A program made the translations under genes and the position numbers. From NCBI GenBank assembly GCA_949987565.1, contig OX465102.1, positions 14,065,020 to 14,129,019 on the forward strand: a stretch of 64,000 bases of DNA, read 5' to 3'. The DNA comes from Luidia sarsii (lineage: Eukaryota; Echinodermata; Asteroidea; Paxillosida; Luidiidae). Positions 35,901 to 47,900 of the stretch are shown here, piece by piece (the first letter of the stretch is position 1; the number at the start of each line of letters is the position of its first letter). The notes beneath the pieces are model-generated. The model was given only the letters and a program-made list of their open reading frames with translations, searched no databases and was not told where the DNA came from.

Positions 35901-38900
35901 AAAGCCAAATAATATAATAATAATTATTATTAAATTCATTTGTTTTAATCCTAAATTTAATATTATTATATATTATATATTTATATATTGTTATACATTC
36001 ATTCATAATATATTCATTGATTTCTTATCTTATCGTATATGCCCCATTTGGCTATTGTCACATAGCATTGGATGACAGCATCTAATGCATTGATTGGCGC
36101 AGTTTGGGTCTGCTTCCAATCTGAACACGTGAATTTACCCATAGGCCTATCATGTCGTTCCAATTGTTGATTATCATTGAAATGAATACTTTGCCGTCTA
36201 CACACATGAAATGGCATTATTCTAATTATGAAATAGCCCGTGTAATCGTAAGTCGGGAGACAATAATATCTGGTGGATCCTGCAGGAAGGGTATCGATTT
36301 ATGTGACATGGCTTTATATATCGTGGCCTTCTTTGTTACAGTATTGATTCATCATGGTGCCACTGCACAGTGCTATTCCTAAAGCAGTGTCCTTGTATAT
36401 ATATATACGCGAACCCTGTCACGGTTAAAACGAGACCCCAGCATCCATTCCGCTCCGTCTGCTTGCTGCCATTGTATAGTGTTCATGTACGTGTTATTCT
36501 CCGGGGACTTTATTTAATGGTCCCATTTTGCAAACCGTCGATTTTTAAATGCACGCCCCCCAAATATGAAATCCTCACCAGCAAAATGAATTGATGAATT
36601 TCACTAGAGTGTAATCTTTCTTTATATGATATTGACATGCAAACTGACTGGAGTGACCGAAATGCAAATAATTATGCAACATTTTCCTGTCTTTGAAAAA
36701 AAAGGTCCTTCTAGAATTGAATCGTCAGGCCCTCCTCATCATTAAAATATTTTTTTAAAATATATTCAACTACGGACTAGTCGTTCAATTGTATTGTTAT
36801 TAGGATTTGGATAATATATCTACCGGTATGCCTTGTTTATGTACAAAGATGGCCGACTGGGGTACTTTCAATAACTATTATCCTGATACACACCATACAC
36901 GCACGGTCCACGCTGTAAACACCAAGTTGGTTTTCGATTCCATGTTATGCCAGATTTGTTCTTTACCATCGTGGTATATCATACTTCATAGGTAGGCCTG
37001 TACGCCCCCAATCAGCCCAGCCCTCGGTCAGATACAGCAAACCCACACAAGGTCGTAATCGTACACGCCGGCTCGCAATGTTTCGTCTGGGAGGGGGTGG
37101 GGGTTGGGGGTATGGCAATAAAGAGGCTGACGTTGATCGCCATCACAGTGCGATATACTGTGAATCAGAACCATATCCGCCGTACTTTTGTGTCCAGTTG
37201 TCATTGATGCATCGCGCGCGCACTCTCATCTCTCCAACTCCAAGGCCAGGGCTGGTATTTTCGGGCATTTACTGCACGCTAATGGCCGATCGTTCCTCAT
37301 CTTCTCCTGGCAACCCAATCCACCGCATCCTGCTCGATATCATCACCTTGGTTCGGACAGATGTTTTCGTCGAGCAGTAAGACGAGAAAGTCCTGTAATT
37401 AAGACGAGCTCGTTTGGTATCTTTCCCCACATGTACAAGTGCAGCCGCGATTGGGCGCATTTTCAGATTGTCCACACTGTAAGGGTCCTCGATTAGAATG
37501 TACCGCCGAGTGGAGTAGGTTTAATTACACGCAAAGTATTTCTCAGAAAATACAAACATCAGAGAATATACTTGTGATTCTTCACGAAAGCCCGGCCTCA
37601 ATTCGATTCACTTCGACCTGCATTGAGAGAGACTCGGTGGCGCTGTAAAGAGTGGGTGCATTATATTCATAATAGCCTCACATGGGAGAATGCATAATGC
37701 CTCTGTGTGCACGTGAAACACCTCTTGGTTTAGATATGTGACATTTAAACACGGTCAGGGAAAGACGGTTAAAGGCGCCGCACTGCACCAGCGCTTGGCT
37801 TAAACCTCTCCCCGACTGATCGTCATAAATATTAGATTTAAACATCGCTGATTTGGCTGTTCTTCATATCGAATGGTAATGTTTTTTCAAGACCTCCGCA
37901 CACTGCCGTTATTCAATAAAAACACCACACTCAATGAATATTTTGTCACCCTAAGTTTGACCTTCCCTGCTTGAACAAGCTATGAGTGTATTTTATCAAG
38001 TAACTGCTAAAGTGGCAAATATTAATGATCTATTAACGGACGTGCACATTGTCGAGGCGGTTACATTGTGATCTGGAGACACGATAGGATATCTAGGATA
38101 GCAGTAAAAACCTCGATTGACAATCCCCTTTAAGATCATAGGCCAAGTGATGCGCCCAGTTCATCCTTCGTGTAGATGCTAGAAACACATGTTCCCATTA
38201 GATTCTACGGTGTGTATGATATGCGAGGACACTATCAAGTTTGGGTTTTTTAATAATGCATATTATCATTTTTTAAAATTTATTTACATGCATTACGCAA
38301 GGCGGCACAGGCACATACGCGGAATTGCATTTTAAAGCGTCGCGCACTGCTAATGGGGGTATATATAGTATAGACGTGGCTGTGGTGGTTACAAATTGCC
38401 AGCTAATGAGAGGGTGTTTGCATATGCATGCATCGCCTGCCCTAATGTTGTTTTAATGGCTTGATGCCTCGCTCCATCGATCCAATTCATCATTATTTCG
38501 GCCGTCGCAGCGTGTTTCAAACACCCTGTGTCGATAACCTGCGATAATTAAGATTGCATTCCTGTAATGACGGAACCCGCTGTGCGCAATGGACATTCAT
38601 AAAGACCTCGCTGATTGACGTAAACGTAACGGATTCAATCCCTGCAATTGCCCACCATTACACTCAATTTAGGAATAAATTTTACAGTCTTCTGTCGTGG
38701 ACTTTACATAATAACTAACATCAATCTCGATTTAGGCCTATATTGTCATTATCACCAGTATTTTTTTTTGGGGGGGGGCATTTAAATCTGATAAGCATTT
38801 TAATGTTTATGTTCAATAAAAACATCATTTGGATTTTCATCCCTTTGCATTGAGTGACGACTTGGGATTCCAACAATTTCAAATCAGACCATTTTTGTGG

Positions 38901-41900
38901 TATTTGAAGGAAACAACTATTAAAATTTAATCTACCAATAGACGTGTTCACCAATATTACACTCTTTCTTGAAAGAACTGAAAAATATAAGCAGTACAGA
39001 AATGGATAAATATTATTTTTATAACATCAAAACAAATCATTTGAAGTGATTCGTTTTAATTTCACCTGGCTCTGGTCAGTGACCTCATCATGTCATCATC
39101 ATATTTGTGTCTGGCCTCAGACAGCCTAACTGATTCCAATTATGAAAAACAGGAAGGATTTTCAATTAAGCATTCCAGTCATTGTTCGTCTGCGAAGGGG
39201 GAAATGAGAAGTGTCAGAGGCGGGGTCAGGGCAGGGCTTACCGCTAAGCTAATTTATATGCTGATGGAAAAGCAGATATCAAAACATCATTATAATGTGC
39301 TACAATGTGGTGGAGGGGCCGGCCGACTGCATGGAAGACCGTAGTGTGAAGGGGGGGGGGGTATCGCTTTTGGATGCACGCGCGGATGAAACACGTAGGC
39401 CTAAGTGCATTAAACTCGGGACGATAGGAAATCCATTTCTCTATCCATTGTTATGGGGTGTGTGTATACAATTATCTGACACCGAGCTCATTTGTATGCT
39501 GATCGTCAACGCTCATATCAAAGCATCGTTAGAACGTGTTACAATCTGGTAAGTGCTCCACTGGATAGCAACAACGGTGGAGAGATATTCCTAAATTTAG
39601 GTTGGGTGAAAAATTGCAGACATGATTATGATTAATCCAGTGAAGGGACTACATGCTTTAAATGCATCTTGTTCCTGTTGTAACATGTTGTACGTGATGC
39701 ATTACATGCCATGACTGTGAGAACAGTTTTCAAAATAAAGAAGGAAGAGAAGAAAAACACTTTGTGAATGTTGACTTTAAAGGCACACCTCTTACTACCC
39801 TTATCGATCGGCCTACTTTTACTTTGCTTATTCTGCGCGGCTCTTAGCCTTGTGGGGAGCAACTTTCCATTAAAATTAGAATACATGAGAGTACATCCTT
39901 TAAAGCTGCTGTGGTCTTGACCGTGTAATCTAAGTATCGGAGAAATATATATCCCCGTACCTTGGCTCTTCGGGAAGACTGACAAGTGGTCTGATACGGG
40001 TTTCTTTTTCAAGAAGGAAACGTCTTCATTATGCATTCATATTTGGATTTCTGCTCAGTGTATATCTACGAGTCTTCTGGATGTGGCTTGATGAAAAGTC
40101 ATACTATTATTTTACAGCAAGGAACAGAATATTACTGGTATGTAGATTGTAAGCTAATGATTGATTCAAGCTCTGGTAAAAGTCAAGGTTGTTATAAACA
40201 GATTATTCCACCCGGGCCCTCGCATACCAAAGCACTCGCATAATTGCAGCCACTGAATCATAAATTAAAAGTCTCTGCCTCGTACTGCTGCATGTGTGGA
40301 GCAACCAAGCAGCCAGCCGTGTACGTGTACAATTAGCCCGCCATGTTCGGCTTCAACCATCAGCCAGGCCCATCGAAGTGGTGTGGGTGGTGGTATTGAT
40401 TTGGCTATATCAAATCCTCCAAATATCCGCGCTTAACGCACACCCGGCAGAATGTATAGACAGCTTTCGCCATTTTGAAGGTTATTACATCCAACTTTGG
40501 TTTCACCAATTCTGTTGAGGACCATTGAAATGGCAAACAATAATTTTAGTAACAAAACTGAATGATGACAGTATAAAAAATACTTTTCAGCTGCATACCG
40601 GCATACCGGCGTCAGCTGTTATGTACGTGTAGTTATGAGGGGAATTAGGCCGGCGCAAATGCAACTTACAGCGTGCATTATACTAAAAGATTTACCCCAG
40701 GGCCAAAATCGAAGACAAAGACCATTTCTGTGTTTTCTGGAGTAAAAGCCACAAAATGTAGAAAGGCATTTCACTTTTTATTAAACAAAAGTTTTCCCGC
40801 ATTGGGCATTCTGGAATGCTGTAAATTACAGACTAACTATACGGGACTGGTCAATAGAATGTAGATGCCGCATATCAGTCAAGGCAGGAATTCAATTGAG
40901 TTATAGCGTTCCTTAAATTTCCAGCCATCTGCCAATTCCCAAAGTACAGTTGTGTTATTATTTGTGGGAGCCGGTCTCACGGTCTGACTTGAATTGCAGT
41001 ACACGCCAAGGGCAAGTCTAACTTATAAAGAAGGGAAATAATTCATTGAAGGGGCGTAGGCTGCACGCTTGAACTACCTAATGGCCGTTCGACGACATGG
41101 GGCCAGCCTAATTAAAAATTATGGCGGAAAATTCGGGCTGCTATTCCTCGCGCGCGTGGACAAAGTAAAACAAGCCAGGCAGAATCGAAGGTCCCTTTAT
41201 TGGTCTCCGCGATAGTCGAGCGGGAATAATTGACGCAGGGCTTCCTCCCATTCCCAAATTAAGTCTCGAAATTATTTTGGAAATTTACCGAGGGCCTGCC
41301 GTTTCGATCCTGGCAAGACGAGCCTTTCTCAAAGGCAGAATACCTTTGAGAAAGATCCATGACGTTTTTGAGATTGGCAGTTTTTCGTCTTAAAGTCAGT
41401 AAAGCAGTTTTTGTATTTTACTCTTTTGAATTAGGCCTATTGGCATAATGTCTATGCCGGCAATACACTAAGCCGCGAGCCTTGAAAGTTTATTACAAAG
41501 TCCCCTATGCTGATTTTGAAATTAACTTAATTTCTTGTTTTGTTACATCATTATGTAAGCTACCTTCGCTGATTTACAGCCACACTATCGAGTACGTAGG
41601 TCCTTATAGATGTGAGAGTTATTGCTGTGTCGTTCTCTCCGTGTTACACGTGGTATCGGTGATTCTGAAGTGCTGGACAACTGTGGGCAAATTTGTCTGT
41701 GAGCTCCCCGCAAGATCGCAGTGCAAATACCACACTGACAACTGATTGCTACCCATCCCGACAGACAGGAAATTAGGCGAGTCTTAAGACAACAGACGTC
41801 TCCCGTCGATGGAAAGGCAGCCCGAAGCCCGCAGAGTTGCCGTCATCCCGCCAGGCTTTATGGCTTGAATTCATTTCTTGGCCTGCGATGAGCATTCAAT

Positions 41901-44900
41901 GCTGTCTATTTTGCTGTATAACTTTGTTGGTTCCCCCCCCCCCCAAAAAAAAAAAAAATGGCAGTTATGATGTATCATGAAGTTGCAGGGCTTGTAAGGA
42001 AGCCATCCGTTTTGGTAAAATACGACAGCGTCCCCGCCTAAACATTTGACGAATTTCCTGTCGTTACAAGTCAACATTTTGCAATGTACGTGACCGTTGA
42101 CACAGCTATACATGCAGGAATGCGCTTATAGTAAGGAGATGCGTCTAACCCATGCCTTCCAACGGCTTCAGAGGATGCTGTGAGAACATATATACACATC
42201 GGTCCTATATAATGCGACCTCATCACGGACGGGCAAGTTATCAGCTAAACGCGAGGCGGAGCGACTTAACGCAGGCGGTGTTGATCGGGATATTCGTCGG
42301 GGGTTAATCTACCGATACGGCCCTTCGATTTCTGCAGATCGTTTTCCAAATTCTTGCCACTGCGCTGGAGAAGTAGGTTGCCGTTGTGTGTGGCTGACCT
42401 CATTGGAATCGGATACGGCTCGAACCATTCGAATGCAGGAGATTTCTCCTGGAGGTGACACCACCCAATCCATGTAATGAGACCGCGAGCATAACGAGAT
42501 GCAATTAAAACTTCATGAATTAATTCATTCGATGTACTGTTGGCTTTTGGAGTTGCTACATCAAAATAAAGCAGTCTTTAAAAGGTATACCCTTTAACTT
42601 AAAGGGCAGTTTGTGGCATCGTTGCGTTGATGAGAGTGCTGTAAAAAAACACTTAAATATTCAGTGTGTCGGAATTTCACATTTATGAATTCTCTTAATA
42701 TTTTGAGGTGATTTCACATCAGGAAGAGGCTATAAGCAGAGACAATCGAGGTACATGTCCTGCAGTAAAATGAGACGGATAAGCCTGCGGCATCGCAATT
42801 CAAAAGCCCCCTCGTATAAGATAGGCTCTACCCAGAATTATGCAAAGGCACTTTCATATAGCAATAAATATTTCGGGTCCCACACATGAGGCTAAACCCC
42901 TCAGGGTCTATATATGGATACAAGAACGAGGGGGGGGGGAGCTATGCGTATCAATCCGCACTTGTCATTGGTAGATTGCTTTAACACGATTATAGGCCCT
43001 TCAACGCTAGGTGCGCATGGCAATCTCAGTCAGGCGTGGACGCACAGATGCAGCGATGACACGTGCGAAACAAATCCGGAAATTTACGGAGTACGTGTGT
43101 ATCTCTATATGCAGTCACCTTGAGCACCTCACGTCTCAGCCACACAGCCTTCTGTGTGTGGAGCTGACTCGCGAGCATGCAGCAGCTACACCGTGAACTC
43201 GGGTGCCTCTCGCCCACAGACAGCTCCTCCGTCAGTTCACTTGTGCTTTAATAACGCAAAGCGCATTACACATTTTAGAAATTTTATCTCCTCAATCGAC
43301 GGCGAGCGGTGTCGTGTCAATTCCCCATGTTGATGAAATGCGGTTTATTTTGGAAAGGGGGAGGGGAGATGGGGCGGGGAGTGGGGGGCGATTTCACATC
43401 CGTAATTGGTGTCGATGCGTTTGAGTCGCATATTACTATTATACCACCCTGACGTGTAAATCAACTCAGAATGGATGCATGGGTTAACGGATTTGCCGTG
43501 ACGTTATAAAGACGTGCAAAGAGTCTATAGAGGCGATGCGGTGCGGGCGTTTTGGTGAACAGCTCGACCACGCTGAATGGCCGGCCATACGACCGCTGAT
43601 CTATTTCTGGATCTATTCTGGTTTATCAGGCCCGGGTTGTTCTGGATGCTGTCTACAACTGTGTATGTGTGAGCGCGCGCGTGTGTGTGTCCTCTCTGTC
43701 TGTGTATGATGCCACTCCCTGCAGTGCAAGGCCCGTGGGTGTCGCTCGCCATGGATTTTGCATCTCCGACGCCTCGCATCCCGTGCCTTATTGGCGGGAG
43801 AGCTTCCCGCCGGGCCGCGGCAGCCCTCTTGGCATCCGATACCGCGAAACCGACTCTCAAAGTTGCAACTTTAAACCATCTGTTCTGCGCTGATGATACC
43901 ATTTAGATTCCTCGAGATTTCCTCCCCTCGGCCTTGCGCACCGCGAAAGCCGTGCCCCCGCGCGTCTCTGAATATATAAACGCGATGCACGCGTCCAGGT
44001 AATGCATTCTTTTTTTTCTGTGCGGTGCATCATTGCTTCCACGTTCACTCCCACTCTCTCTCCCTCCCCCCCCCCCTCTCTCTCTCTCTCCCTCACTTTC
44101 TCCCTCTCTCTCTATCTCTCTAGCTCTCTTTCTGTAGATGACTGCATTTTCATGAGGTGCTTGACTCCTCCAACAGAAGCGCTTGTTACTTGAGCAATTT
44201 GCCAAGCCCCCCCCCCTCTATACCTTCACCCCCCCCCCCCCCCGCCGTTCACTTTAATGCGTGTGGTGGACAAGAAGCAGGAAGCGGATATGAAAAGGGG
44301 GATACTCAGAAAGGGTAGGCCAAGAAACGGGGGTAGGAGGAGAGCTACGACATTGATGAAGTGTCCAGAATTCACAAAAGGGAGGAAGGGGTTTGAGAGT
44401 GAAGTGGAAGAGACAGACACTTCGATTGACTAACGGACACCTCCACCATTATTGAGAGAAGACGAAGAAGAAAGAAAACCAAAAAATAAAATTGACTCAA
44501 ATCAAACCCGGTCCGCCTTGTCTGATCGGAGGACGTCGCGCCGAGAATGTGCTAATATCAAAACAAGTTGTCTAGACACGTGTTCAGCAGTGAAACGATG
44601 CACGCAGCGATGGGAAATTCGCTCTTTTGTGGCATCCCTCCCCTCGTGTTTACTTTCCATCTCTATGAAATTAGCTGGAATGAAAGGCGTCGGTGGGAGG
44701 TGGAAAGGGGGAAGGAGGAGGAGGAGGAGGAGGAGGAATAGGAGGAGCCTGAGGAGGAGGAGCAGGAGGAATAGGAGGAGGAGGAGAAGGAGGAGGAGGA
44801 GGAGGAGGAGGAGAAGGAGGAATAGGAGGAGGAGGAGAAGGAGAAGGAGGAGGAGAAAGAGGAGAAAGAGGAGGAGGAGGAGGAGGAGGAGGAGGAGGAG

Positions 44901-47900
44901 GAGGAGGAGGAGGAGGAGGAGGAAGAGGAGGAGGAGGGGGAGGAAGAGGAGGAGGGGGAGGGGGAGGAAAAGGAGGAGGAGGGGGGAGGAGGATGAGGAG
45001 GAGGAAGAGGAGGAGGGGGAGGAGGAGGAGGAGGAACAGGAGGAACAGGAGGAGGAGGGGGAGGAATAGGAGGAGGAGGAGACGGGGTTAAAGTCGCCCC
45101 GAGGGAGAATGGATGGAGGGGGAAGTTGCTTCACGTACCTTGTAATCCATCATACTGCCATATATCCCACCAGCCAAGACCCGACTGACCTGTTAAAAGA
45201 ACAGATTTTAGAGCCATTGGTATACATACACATTCATTCAAAACAGAAATTTAGGTAACACACACAAATATTGCAAACTGCTTTGGCTACTGACCTAAAT
45301 GAACCCCTCCAAAAATATCAACAAATACAGAATGTCAACAATCTCTGACGTTTCGATCCTAGAGCAAAATCTTTCCAAAAACAGAACATGTGTGAGCATA
45401 TAATATAAAAACAAGACGAGTCCTTCACATATTGATTTTGAAAATGTAATTCTTTGTTCCACAAGGTTTGAAAGCATAAAACTATTTTTTTTACAATTGA
45501 ATCAAAACAGGCGTGGGCAGATAATTCGAACTCGATGAGACATGGAAATACCCCGTAGGACACTTTGACACCCTCTCATAGAATGTACCAGTATTCACTG
45601 ATCGGACGTTTCCCTCCCCCAACTGTAGAAATGGCTTGAAACTGCGTTCAGCCCACGCAGGTTTCGATGCATCGTATAAGATGCTTGCAGCCAACACTCA
45701 ACCCGGGTTGATTTTGAGTATACCAGAGGCGTCGAGGCTTCAAATACTGTTTTATAAACTCGTCTTGAGAAAAGAAGAGCAGTTTTTGTCACTATATATT
45801 ATATCACGTATACTGGCGAACAGAATTCACCGTCGAAACGAATCGATCTTTCCAGGTTTCTAATTAATCTCTCGACGTACCTGGTTGGAACTGGTTGATG
45901 TATTACCCCCATGTACAGACAACTGCAGAGTTTTGTATGAGCACAGGGCAATGAAAGATTCATCTTACTGAAACAATCTGCCTTTACCAAAACCCGATAC
46001 GACTATACAGTGTACACACAATCATGCACGCATCATCAACAGACACGCGGCCTGAGTACAAATCTAAACTGATCGCTGGTATATGCTTCGTCCCCGAACG
46101 ACAGATGTCTGAATCGTTAATTAAAAATCATGCTCGGGCTCGTAAACCGGCGACATGACATTACCGATTCAGTAACCAAGCATCAGAATTACCCGAATAC
46201 ATTATACCAAAATGCACTTTTAGCTATGTCGGCTATTTTGGGAAGCATCATGCATCGGTGGCCTTATACTCCCAGAAGCTTTAGCCGACCTTCGGAATTG
46301 GGCTGGCTGTAAATGCGCTCCACAGCATGCCGTAATGATAAGATGATCACGATATCAGTGGTTCCCCCCAATGGTTTCTATCGTGCAGAAATCGCACACT
46401 CCCACTCCGCACGATTACCGTAACAGAAACGGCCGAATTCGCCGCTAACTCAATTTTCACTCCCGATCAGCTAAATGAAAACGCGAGAGATCAGGCGAGG
46501 AAGCTCAAGACGTCCCCTGGCCAAGACTTATCATCGTGCTTTGGATTGGCTGGAGGATATTAAAGGGTCACCCATGGCAGGCATGATTCTATTGACAGTA
46601 TAGTGACGGCTTAGGAATTTTTTTTAGAGGATCCGAATTGACTTGACTCTCCCCTGACTCTAATCGCATTCTAACTTTAATACCATTTTTGGCAATTTTC
46701 AGAGGCAGACGACTCCCTTCCCCCTTCCGAGGATTATATGCGACACCTATGGTTAGCGGAGATAGAATTTTGTTTATTCAAGTTTAGCAGCTGCGAAGTA
46801 AAATTCGGAGGCATTCTCAATCACGGGCCATGACTAATCCTAAGACACGCTCTGAGCACGGTGACGATTATCGCTGCATTTTCCCCAGATTGAATTTACG
46901 TTATCTCGGTAATCTGGACATCATAATTAAGCACACGTTCCTGTATAGAATGAGAATCGAAATAGCACCGTCCAAGTAGAATGTACAAATTCCTTTTAAA
47001 GAGGACTTGATTTCACCAAACTGTAATTCGACTTGGCATCCCATCAAAGCACCGTTTCCCGTTGTAAAATGTGTACCTATACCGGTACCAGCCAATATGC
47101 TGCCATGAAATTTCATCCAAACATTTTCATATTGAACTGGCGTGAAATGGCCCGAGAGCGCCCATAAGGCTGGAGTCATAACAAAACAGCCGCTTGCCGG
47201 TATAGTGTAGCCCGCCTCTCAGCTAGCTGGATGCGAACGAGTCGGCCGGCAGCTTTCGCGCCCCGCGGAACCACGCTTGGTATATCACAACGCCACATCG
47301 GAAACGGCGCGCTGCCCGTACCAAGATCCCACAGATAATGCGGCCGGTTAAGAAACGCCCAAGCCGAGAGAAGAGAGAGAGAGAGAGAGAAAAAAAAATC
47401 TCATTAAATTCGCCGCTTAATGAAAGAGAGAAAAAGCGTGCCGCGCGAGCCGTGCAACCCGGTCGCTCCAAGCCCAAGACTGAGCTCTTTTCAGGAAACT
47501 TCCTCCTGCCGTCGGTATGTAGTGTCAGAGAAACAAATGGATCTCGGTGTTAATTTTGGAGACATTTTTTTTTGTTTAATCCTTTTTTCTTTCTTTTTTT
47601 GGCTTTGCCCTGTACATATCTCGGGGCTGTTTTTTTCGTGACGCGCGTCTGCATGCAGTGTGCCCGCATAGCCATGGGTGTAAAATGGGGGAGACCTCCG
47701 TTCGTTATTACAAGTCAATCCGATTTTATGTGGGTTAATTTGTTTTCGGCGGTCGCTGGAAAAACGGGTTTTTTTTGTTTGATTAAGTTTCGCCGGGGCA
47801 TAATGTCGTATCGCGTACCTGACTCTGACCAGCTTGGGGAGTGACGTCGTAGGGATACTTAAGGTCAGAGTAATCTGGCAGAGTATTTGCCCTGGGTCTA

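Larger units (their letters stand above)
28316..45138 (-). other. CA10: Intron 2 (16.8 kb)
   Basis: GT..AG intron between exons 2 and 3, the longest here; a long early intron is common in this gene family. It contains family B copies 2 and 3, an inverted-repeat element (31120-31382), the (CCCTCT)n tract (33480-33836), CGTCAG-family pieces and the AGG tract next to exon 2. The stretches 34.1-36.6 kb and 36.8-41.2 kb look like ordinary unique sequence. Confidence 0.85.

Noticed and set aside
44452..45134. Open frames rich in Arg/Glu (plus) and Leu/Ser (minus)
   Set aside because: Products of the AGG tract; the minus frame ends just before the real exon 2 and has no domain.
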